NCBI GenBank assembly: GCA_029891345.1
Contig: CM056998.1
Coordinates: forward strand, 174,168,239-174,232,238
DNA length: 64,000 nucleotides
DNA from: Dryococelus australis
Taxonomy: Eukaryota; Arthropoda; Insecta; Phasmatodea; Phasmatidae
Reading direction: 5' to 3'
The position numbers and the translations under genes were made by a program. Positions 35,238 through 47,186 of this stretch are shown here, piece by piece. Numbering within the stretch: the stretch's first letter is position 1; each line of letters opens with the position of its first letter. The notes below the pieces were generated by a model. That model did not search any database and was not told the DNA's origin. It saw only the letters and a program-made list of their open reading frames with translations.

Positions 35238-35699
35238 CACACCTTCCAACCCTCCCGATTTTTGTGGGAACTCCTGATTTTCTAGGTTGTCTCCCGTCCT
35301 CCAGATTTTTCATAAAAAATCTCTCGATTTTTTATTGTATTCCGTATTAGATAACCTCTATCTGTGTTCGATAGGTCAAGCAGTAAATGTAATTGATTAT
35401 TGCAGGTAATGTCACGGCGGAAGCATATTGTCCATTTCATGTGACCAACCTACTTGCTATGTATACTGTAAATGCTCTCGTTTGTAAAGTATTGTATCAA
35501 CTGATAAATTACTGCAGGATGCATGTTGTTAAGTTGGCAATTTTGATGATGGCCTAGAAGAAAATAGTACTCAGAACTAAAAGTAGTCATTTAAAATTTT
35601 AATTATACTTACAACATTTATGGTTTAGATTATGTTTCTAAAGCAATATTAATTTAATTTTTGCTTTTAGTGAATTTACTTTAAAAACATGTTTAATAA

Positions 35700-36925
35700 T
35701 GAATGGCTAGCCAGGTGTTGGGCATGAAGAATATTGTTGTGGCTGTCTTGAAAACGGAGGTAGAATACATGATAATAATGGGCTGCCCTTGCCATGTAAT
35801 CAATTTAGCAGCTGAAAAGGGAGCAGCATGCCTTCCTGTGAAGATTGATGAGTATTTAATTGATATTATTATCTAGAGAAAAGTGCCAAAAGGAAAGAGC
35901 ACTTGAAACATTTCCAGGAGCTGCACAACACAGAAGTGAGAAACATTTTGAAACATGTGAGCACCTGCTGGCTGTCTTTGGGTAGGTGTTTTAGTAGATT
36001 GTTGCAGCAGTGGCAACCCCTTGCTAGTTTTTTAAAAACTGAAGTTTGTGGTTTGAAGGGTTCTCCCCATGCTGGCATTTTGCAAAGCTACAAAATTCCT
36101 TAACTTGACCATAGTCAAGCAGTTAGCAAAGTTTCAAACACTGTTCAATACTCAGACAAAGCTTCTGGAATATGTAAGTCTGCATTCTCTTCAAATTCAA
36201 AATGAAGCTCAGTCTCACAAGCAAGTCTAGCAAACAAAAAAAAAATGACACTTCAGTAAACTGCAGCCTTTCGCGTGAAGAAAGATGATTTATGTTTCTT
36301 TCATCCGAATTGAATAAGGCATTTAGCTTATTTCTTTCAGATATTGCCCCATCATTTGAAGCACCAAATGTACTTCTCCAATTAAGTGTGCCTCAAATAC
36401 ACATATTGAGGTCAGTTTTGCTCAGTATGTTACAAAACATAATGTCAAAATTTTTTAAGCCAGCTGCAGTCAAATGTACATCTTCACTTTTAGATGTTGA
36501 CTATCACAACAAAGACAATCATTAAAATGACTCTGATATAGTGATAGGTAATGTAACGACTAAAGTTGTGGCAACACTGAAACAAGAAGACAAGTTGATT
36601 TTCTTTGATTCCGTAAGAAAATACTATTCAACAAGTTGTGATTACATTATACACAAATTTCAATTTAAAAATGAAGTTTTGGTTAATGCCGAAGTTGCAA
36701 ATATTTTGTCAATTTGCACTGCTTCATTTTCAAGCGTAAAATTTTTTGTGGAAAAATTTTCTCTCTCTTTTTGCGGGCACTTTACCAGATTTGAATGTAC
36801 TGCAATCCCAATTTTGTAATTTCCAACTTGAGTCAGAAGTACTACATGACATTTCCAATGATGAGAAAACAGATGTAAATTGCAGTTTGGTGGGTCAAAT
36901 GAAAGCTGCAAATGGGACACTGAAG
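35700..36925 (+). pseudogene. hAT-like transposase, central part, broken
   Basis: Frames in order: VEYMIIMGCPCHVINLAAEK (about 35757), HFQELHNTEVRNILKHVSTC then WLSLGRC (35903-36103), ELNKAFSLFLSDIAPSFEAP (36292-36525), and VRKYYSTSCDYIIHKFQFKN then LVNAEVANIL (36541-36819). This pattern (C.CH...L...; L..VSTRWLS) is that of hAT-derived proteins of the ZNF862/TTF-finger type common in insects. Frameshifts separate all parts. The BED-type finger and the C-terminal dimerisation region are missing. Confidence 0.65.
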
Positions 36926-37292
36926 TAAAATTAATTAGCCAGAGTGATGATTTTGATTTTGACAATCGCACACAGTAATGCAGCTTGTGAGAGTGTTCAG
37001 CCAGGTCACTAATACAGGTTGACACTAAGTGAGGAAATGTCAGAAAATACTTTTGACTGTGAAATCTACCCGAAAAGGAAATGGTTTCAAACAGAAGTTT
37101 GACTCTTCACTTCTCAAGACTGCAAAGTCAGCTACATCAAGGAGGCAGTAGCAGCAAGGTAGGTTGAAAAAAAATGATTTGATGTGCATATAGGTATTTT
37201 TGTGATACTGTGTAAAATGTTGCAAAAATGATGTTATTCAACTACAATTTTTGGCAGAGTAGGTGAAAGTAGACCAATGGGTGTGTGTGTGT

Positions 37293-37329
37293 GGGGGGGG
37301 GGGGGGGGGGCAGGGGGGGGGGGGGGGGG
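37293..37329. repeat. poly-G tract
   Basis: Long G runs (interrupted only at a CA dinucleotide) near the right end of the hAT element. Length is prone to sequencing and assembly error; on single-stranded DNA it could form G-quadruplexes. Confidence 0.9.
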
Positions 37330-37380
37330 TTGAACAATCTCCTAATTTTTCATTTCTGGAAATTGGAAGGTCTGGGTACT

Positions 37381-38343
37381 GCTCAAGAATGCTGTTAAGC
37401 CCCTTGACCATTCCATCTGACTGCAGGTGTAGGGCTGTAGTCCTAAGTCTTTTTCATCCCCAGAATTTTTGTTACCTCCTGGAAGATAGCAGCTTCAAAG
37501 TTTCTTCCCTGATCAGAATTGAGTTCTAGTGGCACCCCGAACCTCGAAAAGACATGTTCTATTAGTGCCTCAGCCACAATACATGATTCCTGGTTCAGGA
37601 GAGAAATGACCTCAGTCCATTTAGTAAAATAGTCTTGGGCCACCGGTTAGATACCGATTACCTCTCTCTGTGACAGGTAAAGGACCCAGAATGTCTATTG
37701 TGCCATCCTTTCGAATGGGGCTTCAACATTTTATTTCTGGAGGTGACCTTGCCTTCTGGTTCTTTTACCCTTCCTCGCAGTGGTGTTACACATTCGACAC
37801 CACTTCTCAACATCCTCCCGACAGTGAAGCCAGTAGAATCTCAAGTCTAATTCTATCAGATGTCTTATTAACGTCAAAGTGCCCACTGGCTACGTCATTA
37901 TGCAGTTCTTTTAAGACTTCTGGAACCTAAAGTTCTGGCAGGATCAACTGTAACCATGTGTGTTTTCCATCGGTACTTTCCCATTTCCTGTAAAGTACAT
38001 CATTCTTTAACATGAGGTAATTCCACTGTGTCCAGTATGCTTTGACTGCTGCGCTCAGACTAGATATCTCTTCCCATTTTGGCAGATAGCCAGATTCTGT
38101 CCACTTTAATAATGGTTGCGAAGTGGGATAATTCATCTGGTCTTTCCTAAAACAGTCATCGCTCCAGGTAAATGTCCCATCACATGTTAGAGAACCTTGA
38201 ATTTTTGTTCTCCGTACCTTCAGTGATTCACCGCTCTTTACTTCCTGACATCTGCGATGACAACAAAATGGCTCACATGGCCTCCTAGAAAGTGAATCTG
38301 CATTACTGTGAAGGCATCCTGATCTGTGCTGTATCTCAGTCAT
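37381..38343 (-). pseudogene. gypsy 3 integrase finger and core, with RNase H end
   Basis: From the right: HRSGCLHSNADSLSRRPC closes RNase H. LHNDVASGHFDVNKTSDRIR and CNTTARKGKRT are the HHCC finger. DYFTKWTEVI (first core segment) and FGVPLELNSDQGRNFEA (second catalytic Asp in S-D-Q-G) make the core. TTALHLQSDGMVKGLNSILE corresponds to the H-P-Q-S-D-G-x-V-E-R segment; the catalytic Glu position reads K-G here, so the triad is lost. Confidence 0.8.
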
Positions 38344-40139
38344 ATTCCTGAAGATGCTGTATCCACTGGACTATTTGACCTTCTGGTTCTTAAAATTTAG
38401 TAACCAGCATAATGAAGCATGGTCGGTTCTTAGAATAAAATGTCTGGCATAAAGATAGGGGTGCAAGTGTGAAATTGCCTTCACCATGGCCAGAAGCTCC
38501 CTGCTTGTAACATAGTAATTTCTCTCAGGCTTATGCAATGCCTTACTGAAGTATTCTAGTGGTCTTTCTTTTCCATTTTCAACCTAAAATAGCACAGCTC
38601 CAATGCATACAGCACTAGCATCAGTGTCAAAAATGAATACACCCTAACTTTTCGGGAAACCCAGGACTAGAGATATCAGAATTTTCTTTAGTTTACTGAA
38701 AGCATCTTTACATTCAGTGGTCCAATGAAATCTCATTTTCGCCTCAGTCAGTTCATGTAGTGGCTTGGCAATCGTGGCGAACCCAGGTACAAATCAACTG
38801 TAATATGCACATAATCCCAGAAAACTCCGCAGTTCAGTTTTGTGAGTTGGTGTCGGCCAATTTCTAATTGCTTTGTCTTCTCGGGGTCCGTTTTGATTCA
38901 ATGGGCCGACACTACATGTTCCAAGAAATTTATTTGCTTTTGAAACAGGTGGCACTTCTTAGGAACCAGTTTCAAACTGGCTGTGGCCATTTTATGGAAT
39001 ATGGTCTCTAAGCGTGAAAGGTTCTCTTCAAATAACCTTCCTGTCACAACTATGTCAAATATTTAAATGTAAAATTTTTTCAGTGAGGCATTTGAAAGTG
39101 GCAGGGGCATTACATACCCTAAAAGGCCTAACTTTGAACTGCCAGTTTCCTTTTTCTTGGACAAAAAATGCAGTCTTCTCCTGGTCCTCTTAGGCCACCT
39201 CGCACTGCCAATACCCACTCTTCATGTTCAAAGTAGAAGACCATTGTGAACCTTCTAGGGTGTTTAATGTGTCATCTATCCTTGGGAGTGGATAAGAGTC
39301 TTTCTTTGTCACATTATTAAGCTGGTGATAATCTACACAAAACCTCAAAGAATCATCTTTCTTCTTAACAAGTACAATGGGCGATGACCATGGGCTAACT
39401 GATGGTTCTTATCACCTCAACTCCTTCATTTCCTTCAGAATACCCTCAACCGCCTCATGTGAAGCTAGTGGCAGTTGTCTTGAGGGCTGCTTTATGGGTC
39501 TGGCATCTCCTGTGTGTGTGTGGGGTCACATCATTCCATTAAAGGTCATTTGATCCACACGAGAAGGCATCCCTATTTCTCTGAAGTATTTCAGAGACAG
39601 CCTTATCCAGTCGCCAGTTAAGAGATTTTTTTGTTTGTGCTAGCAGTTCATCCACTACTTCTGGTAGAGGACAATTTATTTGTTCTACTTTAGAATCGTC
39701 TGGAACATTTGGAAGTACCTGTGTGACCTGCTTACAAACACCTATTACGGCCCCTGATGAATGGCACTATCGGACAAATTTATCATTCTTACTGGGAAAC
39801 TGTCAGAATTATAAGAGACCAAAGTTCTTGTTACAACAACTTTACCTGACAGGACACAGATTTTTTGTGCTGGCTCAATCAGACCCAAATATGTGACAAA
39901 CTTTCCTTAACATCTGCCTGAAATGACAATCTCACTAGAAGCAGGCAGCGCAATGGGTGGACCACACACTAGGGCAACTAACTGGGGAGAACAAATCATG
40001 CTGTGTTGACACCACAAATTCTGTACTGCCTACCTGCAGTACACCAAGTTGAGTATAGAGACAGCACCACAGTCAACGTTGTACATCAAGGCCCAAAAGA
40101 CATTTAACTTCTATTTGTGCTATACAGTCAACTTTCGAT
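38344..40139 (-). pseudogene. gypsy 3 protease end, reverse transcriptase and RNase H
   Basis: From the right: CLLGLDV (protease end, about 40090), a long linker, SPIVLVKKKDDSLRFCVDYH (RT fingers, about 39380), SYPLPRIDDTLNTLEG, TLNMKSGYWQCEVA (motif A region), FFVQEKGSWQFKVRPF, then RNase H with IFDTDASAVCIGAVLF (about 38600), REYLLAMVKAI-like and LRTDHASLCWLL. The YxDD box at about 39056-39066 has lost about four bases, shifting the frame. Confidence 0.8.
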
Positions 40140-41243
40140 GGATCATTATCGCATGTATCAATAAACCGCATTCACCAACAATTTTTTTGTGATCTCAGCA
40201 AAATCCCTATGTAAATAATGTTGACATAAACCACTTGTATTGTTTATCACATGGAGCATCGATCTAAGTATACTTCAGGTCCTATCACCTAATATTTCCT
40301 GCAACTGTCATTTTTAAGCTGGTTATTAATGGAAATGTCTAGTAACTGGATGTGAAATATGTCACGCGTGCCACTGTTTATAACTTGTCTGCGGCGTGCT
40401 GTCTAAAGTCTTGTCTTCCCAACACGTCTGTCAACACTGCATCCGTGTGGCATAGTACGAGTCTGGCTTGCTACTTCCCCTTACGAGAGGGGAATTGGTT
40501 ACCCATAGCAACGAATGTTGCGACCTAGCATCCTCTCTCTCTCACCCTTGTTTCTGTATCTCTCAACTACACACCTTCCTTCCTCCTGTCACATGCCCAG
40601 CTACCGAGAGAGGAAGTTGTTGTTGAGCGAAAGATGAAGCATGTCCTCTCTTTCCCTCTTGGCTATGCCAGCTTTGCTTGCCTTGCCTTCACACGCCTGC
40701 CGGCAGCAGAGCGAATAAAATGTGACTGCTGAATGTAATTTTATCAAGATTATGTGTCACACAAAATAGTTGCACGTAACATCACTTGTATTACAAAGCA
40801 AATGGTTTCACCTGAAAATGTTATGGAAAACATTTTAAAAAGAAATTATTATTTGAAAAGATGTTTTCGTTTGTGATTAAAGGTGGATTTTGCCCGTAAG
40901 GTAGGTGTTTTATTGTATCTGGCGTAAAATTAACATGATTTTAAAACGTAATATTTATTTAACTCAAGGGGCAGTATTTTCGTGAATAAAATGATATGCC
41001 CAGATCATACACTTGAACTCCCCTGTCACCAAAAATTGCTAGAATATCAAGCGACTTGTAATAGATGTGTAAAATTCATTTTCAGTCAATTCTGTGGGGA
41101 AATCGGAATGTTTATATTAATTTATTTCAATAGACATGCGCCTTTTGAATGAACTGATAAAATGTAAGGACCCATTTGACACCTTTTGCTGTCTAATAAT
41201 GTGTTTTACCGACCGTACATGTAAGAACATTGGGACCCCTCCA
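40140..41243. other. unassigned 1.1 kb block inside gypsy 3
   Basis: Between the protease end and the gag zinc knuckle one expects roughly 200-400 bp; here there is ~1.1 kb without gypsy motifs. It holds a pyrimidine-rich, CT-repeat-bearing stretch (40530-40640) and an AT-rich half (40720-41120). I see no TIR or target duplication, but an insertion is the simplest reading. Confidence 0.5.
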
Positions 41244-41545
41244 GCAGTCACCTACCTTCGCCCCCTAAGAATGGTGTTTACAAATTTTCCGAATTAGCTG
41301 TATTCTCACCTGCCTCTCGCTATCTCTTAACCTGCTTCTGCTGCTGCTGCTGTGGGCAGTAGGATCTCAGGTGCCCTGGCTGTTCACATGACCAGCACTC
41401 TGGCTGTTTGGGTGGTGGGCGGTGAGGCTCTGTAACACAGACCCTGGAAGCGATGTCTCTCGTAAATTAAATGTCTGCATCTCCTTCAGAGTCTTCTTGA
41501 TACTGTCAGCATCACTGCCCCTACTAGATGTCGGGGTGCGGCACC
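41244..41545 (-). pseudogene. gypsy 3 gag C-terminus with CCHC knuckle
   Basis: The minus strand reads CWSCEQPGHLRSYCP (C-x2-C-x4-H-x4-C, at 41354-41399), followed by a poly-Gln stretch. Upstream is SIKKTLKEMQTFNL. This canonical retroviral-type knuckle marks the gag nucleocapsid. The element is truncated at its 5' side here, next to hAT sequence. Confidence 0.75.
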
Positions 41546-41559
41546 CTGTCTTTTATATG

Positions 41560-42220
41560 TGGTTTTATCATGTTTAAAAATGTGAAAGTTAAACATGAAG
41601 CAGTACTTTCAAACATACAGGGATTCGTACAGTACAAATTTTCTGTGTACACAGACGCCTCAAAAGGGGTGAGAAATTTGTGTTCTGCACCTGTGTAGAT
41701 GTGATTAATATAGCACACTGTGGTAGAAATTACATAACCAATCATGTGAAGTGTTTGAAACATGTGGGGTATGTAAAAAGCCAGGAAGAAAACAGTATCA
41801 TCTCCAGCTTTTTTAACACTGCAAATGCCAAATTGGATGTCACAAAAGCAGAATTTCTTTTAGTTTTGTTCTTAGTTTTGAGCACGATATTCCACTTAGC
41901 ACAAAAGATTTTGCCAATGCCGTGTTCAGAAAAATGTTCCCAGACTTGGGTGTCTCAAAATAATTTTTCTGTGCCCATATAAAAACAACTTGTATTCTGA
42001 ATGGAATGGCAGCTGATGCAATGCCAGAAGTGTTCAGTGTGTGCATACTGGGCCATTCTTTATTTCAACAGATGGAAATAACAACTCAAATAAAAAATTG
42101 TATCCTATTGTTTTCACATTTTTTGACAATAATCTGGATAAAATGGAGAGTACAGTTCTGTCCACACCTAATGTGGAGGGTGATGCAACAGGACAAAATT
42201 TTCAGCAGGAATAATTGAAG
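41560..42220 (+). pseudogene. hAT-type transposase N-terminus with BED-like finger
   Basis: KFVFCTCVDVINIAHCGRNY then HVKCLKHVGYVKSQE is a C-x-C...H-x-G-R-N...H...H finger of the BED/TTF type found at the N-terminus of ZNF862-like hAT proteins. It is followed by VTKAEFLLVLFLV and, after a frameshift, FRKMFPDLGVS, HIKTTCILNGMAADAMPEVF. The rest of the gene is missing downstream. It may belong to the same family as the nested hAT at 35-37 kb, which lacks this end. Confidence 0.6.
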
Positions 42221-42840
42221 TACATCCACCCAAATTAATGTATTTTCCAAGGTATGAGCACCTGATTTTGTTTTATAGTTAGCCGTTTATGTTAGTAATT
42301 ACTAGTTACTTACCCTAAATTTCTTTTGCAATTTTCAATGTAAGTGTATTGTGCAATTTTATTGTTTTAATACTTGTAAATTTCTGCAGAATATGCTAGA
42401 TAATGTATTTCCAGTGTGTTTACTTTTGCAAAAAATTGTATTGGATCAAAAGTAAGGCTAGAGGATAAGTTGAGAAAAGTATATTGGTAATGTGAAAATT
42501 GCTGCATATGATTTATGCCAAATTAAATAATTTTATATTTTACTGATGAAAATTTTGAAAAGTTGGCAGGTAGGTAGTTATGTAGTATATATTATATATT
42601 ACATAATATTTATTATGTATAAAATATGACTTATATTATATATGATAAATAATCTATACATGTTTGTTTATATACATTTCTTGTGTGTGTAATATAATTG
42701 TTATGTAATTGGTTGTAAATGTTCATAACTGAGAATCCAAAATATTTTGTCAGTATTGGATGTAAACATTGATTTTGATCTGACAATCACGTGGCACTCA
42801 CACATGTTTATTTGCATGCAGTGGAAGGATACATAATGGA

Positions 42841-42900
42841 CATAAGTGTGTATCTTTAGAAGGGCTTTAAAAATTGCTTACTTTACAGTGAACCACCTAA
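42841..42900 (-). repeat. R2 interspersed repeat, fragment
   Basis: On the minus strand, GGTGGTTCACTGTAAAGTAA then AGCCCTTCTAAAGATAC matches the start of R2 copies 1 and 3 at about 75% over ~60 bp. Confidence 0.4.
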
Positions 42901-43316
42901 ACATGTTTATCTGTTTTCTTTCTTAAATTAATGTTGTGCTAGCATGTGTTATCACTTTATCAGGTGTTAGCCATTTGAATGGACACCTGTCGCCGACCAC
43001 TGACTTGTGCATTGTGTGAGAACCGATATTGGCTTTGTTGTGCCAGATGGATTGAAATAATACAAATAACCACTAGGTTTCATTATACTGGACACATGGT
43101 ATTGCGATTCCTATGATGAAATATACAGTTAGTTACTATCGTGTATCCTTTAAATGGTTCTCGCAAGGTAGGGGGCAAACATTTATATTCAAAAATTATT
43201 ATTGTTTGCATATACTGTATTATTGCCCAGTGGAAAGTGTAAAATTGTTGGTAGGGGAAAATACAGATCCTGTATACCCCCCTCCCCCCTTACACCAGAT
43301 AAAATATTCCTTCCTA

Positions 43317-43394
43317 GTCAATGGTGAATACACAAATGAAGAAGCAGTGATGTTAACAAGAAAAGTTTTTCAAGACACTGGATATGTGTTTTAA
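43317..43394 (+). CDS. candidate 3'-terminal exon (speculative)
   Basis: After an acceptor-like TATTCCTTCCTAG, the frame reads NGEYTNEEAVMLTRKVFQDT then GYVF and stop, about 24 codons after two leftover bases. The composition is protein-like, but the segment is short and no partner exon was found. Confidence 0.25.
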   Translation, partial: VNGEYTNEEAVMLTRKVFQDTGYVF

Positions 43395-44315
43395 TCAGGC
43401 TGTCTTGTAAATGTCTTAAGGTTTAGAACACGCATGGCAACTTCTTGTGTCCCACACCTACGATAGATAGGGAACCCTTCATTACGCGAATGGTTTTTTC
43501 ACAAAATTTTTATACAAGCAAGTAGGGCCTATTTCTCAACCATTGGGGTTATTTTGGTGGTGTCACTTATTGTTGGTTTTGCTTCGTGAAATATCATGAA
43601 ATTGGTAATTTTCTTGTTTTACACTAAAATGGCCGAAAGGTTGCTTTTTCATTAAATTTCGCACGAAATGTAACATTTTCAATCATTATTATGAGTTGCA
43701 CAAGATGACTTAATCAAGTTCAAGATGAAAATTCCACAGAAAACCCGACAATGTTATAGAACGAGAATATCTTCACTTCCCTGTTTGGTTAATGTAAATT
43801 CCATCTGGTTTTAATGCCTGTGATTTTTGAAAACAGAGTCATTAAATAAACACTACACTCATTTTTCGGTTGTGAATCCTTATGTTTACGGCGCTAATTC
43901 GAAAAATTGTTTCAATAGTAGTCAGGATTGGGCAGTCGGCTCAATCGATTTATCAAAAATACACCGCCGAAACGATATCGGCAACGAGCATCAACTCCTA
44001 CGGGATATAGCTACGTTTCGGAAAATAAACTGATCTCTGCGACTTTAAACTGATTTTGTTTGCATTTCGCCCTTTTTCACTTTTCATCACATAATTAATG
44101 TAACATGGTTGGTAGTATACAAGTGTGATAAATATAAATATTACCAAATACTTATTTTAAATATGGTAACAAAATTTTTTATCGCCAGTTATTGCCTGCC
44201 GCATGTTTATGCAGCAGAGGCACGCAGTATGCTCCATAGATTCGTATATTTATGGTATTACGAAATGGTTTTTTTTTTTTTGTGACTTTTTTCATGTAAA
44301 TATGTTTTTAAAATT

Positions 44316-46229
44316 TGATACCATTGGGTGATACACGAGACAAACGATGACACAAATACTTACTGGTCATTTGGGTGCCAGCGGTGCTTCCCAATCACCG
44401 CACTATTGAGACTCAGGGTTCTCAGGGATGTTGTGGATTCTGTGTGTCCGTCTCACCCTTGCGTACTTACAAACATGTTTGCAATACTAAACTTTTAATA
44501 AAATCACTGAAATAAACAGTTGATTAAACATACGTGGCTAGGACACTTTCATTACTGAATAAAAAAAAATCAAGTTCACTGTAGACGTGTTTTATTGATA
44601 TTGTTTATGCACATCAGCGTGTCAATGAAATGGTTATCTCGGTCATGACTAGCCAATTCCGCTTGGGTGCTGCCCAGTCCGTAATTAACCTAGCGCATGC
44701 CTAAATGGATTATCTCACCGAGGTGCGTGAAAGCACAGCCTTCACAAGGGAAGAGGGCCGACAGCTGCTATGGTGGACTGTCTGTTTTTCCCTGAAGACA
44801 GTACATGGTGAATTATAAATTAATACCCTTAATACCCATTAACACGAGTGATTACTCTGCATCACTAATGCAAACTCGTCGGGGCTCGCCCTCCAGCACG
44901 TGGGTAGTGTGGTGACAGCCTATACACAGAGCCGGCTAGGTCGGGAATAATAGCACCATACACTAATTACACAATTACTTAAAACCCTTGAGTGATACAT
45001 GAAACAAGATGGGACACGAGATGAATATTGACAATAAACACATGTGTGAAAACAAGCTTAGGTGGTGCAGCTGCCGCTGGATGAAGTCCGTAGCGGACCA
45101 CGTGGTTTAGGTGAAATTGCAATATTTCTGCGTGGAAATGACAAACTACATTCAGACAAAATGTTATTCTTACTGTGTAAGTTATTCTCTTTACGATTGC
45201 AGTGGTTATAGGCATGTAACAAGCCTGATGGCGGTAAAATCAAACATTAATGTGACAGCTTGTTTAAGTACAAAAAGCATCAATTTACGTGAAAAATACA
45301 TTGAATCCTGAATGAAATTTACATAGAATCCTGAAATAAATTATTGCACATACAATGTTACGTAAATAATCTCTCAAACACAATAATGGCATATTCCAAG
45401 ACTTGGCATTGGTCGGCCACGTGGTTATACATGATGTTGCCGTAAAATATTCAAACACGAAAATTACTCTCAAATACATACATAAAAATAAAGCTCTTAA
45501 AATTGTGTGTAGCAATAACGCGGAAGTTAGAATGAAACGCCATAAACATAGGCGGATGGCTCCTGATTCAAGTTGCGCGGGTCGCGTGACCTCTCCCGAC
45601 ATCCTTCTTCTCCGTCTTCTTGATTAAGTTAAAAGTGCCACAAGGGCGCAAGGAATTATTAAAGCAGAAGCATAATGCTGGGGAAAATATCTAGCAAAAA
45701 CGTAAGCAAGCAAAGGTTAACGGTATACTAAATTAACTATGGAAACCTAAATTAGTGAACCAAAGTTGTAGTGCGTACATGGCAGTGTCTTACCTCACCA
45801 TCTCTCCTCGACAGACTGTCCAGAGACAAGCGTTACACGAACCTACCATGGCCGCCTACGGGGTTCACATAAGCGGAAGTGCTATGCTCGCTGAGCAGTA
45901 AAATATAAATTATTTAAAATAAAATTCACTAATTAAATTAAATATTGTTTTACATTTCCATAATTTTCTTATGAATTTCAATATTATTTTAGTGTCTCTT
46001 TGTGACTGCATTCATGCCCGAATATTAAGTGTTCTTGATCTCAGTGACTTTGACTTTTATAACCAAACAAGTTAAAATGTTAACAAGCACTTGAACACAT
46101 TTTTCGCTGAAAAATAACATTTATATGAAAGTTCTAAATTATTGGCTTCTGTGCACGTGCGGGACACGTGACATGTGCGTGGTGAGCACCAGTATGGACT
46201 CTAGCATCGCTGGTTGTTCGCTAGCGTCA
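44316..46229 (+). mobile_element. X1.9 repeat, copy C (full length)
   Basis: It starts TGATACCATTGGGTGATAC (a diverged end; one hairpin position mismatched) and ends CTAGCGTCA. Flanks AAATT and GATTA show no exact duplication. ORF-a is partly open (45403-45627); ORF-c and ORF-b are broken or lack their ATG, so this copy is older than F or G. Together with copy D it forms an inverted pair. Confidence 0.8.
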
Positions 46230-46559
46230 GATTATCCAGGTTATGTGAGGGCAATTTGTAGCTGGCACCTTTTCATTTTTGTTTTGCCCAAGTAGATTCT
46301 GTTTATTTTATTTGTGGGGCGTGGAATCTTAGTTTGTCACATTTATCATCTTTCGTGAGACGAGGTTATTTTACGCCTCTTGTTACGACAAAGTAGCCAT
46401 TAGTTTTGATGATGCAGTGGAAAAATTTTGCTCGTACGGAAATAACATTCAAATTACAATAATTCAAATGTTGATACATCTCCGAAAGAACGAAACGCGA
46501 TAAATGTGACTCTATTATTCGTACCGATGTGGGAATTACACGGTAAACAATTTCATTAA

Positions 46560-46742
46560 TGTTGACAATTGCATGGATTTTTGATGAACTACACTAAGTC
46601 AGTGAAATCAGTATGGATTCCAGTCAGTAATGTAGAAACTGAAAAGAGTTTTTCTATGTCTGGGAATATAATAACTGACAAAAGAACAAACCAAAAGACA
46701 AGTAATATGGTAGTAATTAGTGACAGTGCTGGCATCTTCTGA
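46560..46742 (+). pseudogene. hAT transposase C-terminal dimerisation (hATC) remnant
   Basis: The frame ending TGA at 46740 reads WIPVSNVETEKSFSMSGN then IITDKRTNQKTSNMVV, matching the hATC pattern (P.SN...ER.FS..G.I.T..R..L...N). About 50 codons remain. It sits between X1.9 copies C and D and could be the far end of the hAT gene whose finger lies at 41.6 kb; this link is inference. Confidence 0.6.
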
Positions 46743-47186
46743 TTAAGTGTATGCTACTTTATTTTTGTGTAGCCAAAATTTGTTGCAATATGAAACATAA
46801 GCGAGTGCTTGCATTTTTTGACCAAATATGTACAATTTTCTTTTGGTGCTATTACCATACCACTTTTTTTTTTTTTTCTCTCAGCCAATTTCAGTGAAAT
46901 TTTTGACGAAATGAATTAAAAACAAAAGAATTCACCCAAATCAGCCAAAAAATTTATGAAATCTATCAAAAATTTTCTCCACATACATGTGTGTTTATCA
47001 GTGTACTTTAGTTCAGAGTAAATGCCATGAACTGACATGAATATCTGTGTAGCTAAATGCAATTTTCAGTTACAATTAATATTTCACATGTAATAAAAGA
47101 TATGAAAGTTGGATTCAATAAACAAGTAAGTAAAAGCAACTTGATATAGTTGCAGATTACTGTATAGTATTCTAGGTAGTTAAGTT

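Larger units (their letters stand above)
35238..37374 (+). mobile_element. hAT-type transposon nested in gypsy 3
   Basis: The ends are CACACCTTCCAA...TTGGAAGGTCTG, an imperfect inverted repeat (CA[C/G]ACCTTCCAA). The 6 bp GGTACT flanks both sides (35232-35237 and 37375-37380), and removing the element plus one copy rejoins the gypsy integrase reading frame (E-Q-Y-L-S). hAT elements usually make 8 bp duplications, though some groups make 5-6 bp. Inside is a broken transposase-like gene without its N-terminal zinc finger and a long poly-G run at 37293-37329. Confidence 0.75.
34864..41545 (-). mobile_element. Ty3/gypsy element 3, decayed, with nested insertions
   Basis: From high to low coordinates on the minus strand: gag zinc knuckle (41.4 kb), an unassigned ~1.1 kb block, end of protease (40.1 kb), RT (39.4-38.7 kb), RNase H (38.7-38.3 kb), integrase finger (37.9 kb), integrase core (37.6-37.4 kb), a nested hAT element, then the integrase C-terminus (35.24-34.86 kb) and probable LTR. 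Motifs such as VWLYNP and SDRMKTWYDRR resemble Mag/412-type gypsy pol. Many frameshifts are present. Confidence 0.85.
42221..44315. other. mostly no gene; R2 scrap and exon candidate inside
   Basis: 42580-42660 is an AT-only palindromic stretch. The R2 scrap and the exon candidate are listed separately. Nothing else recognised. Confidence 0.45.
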
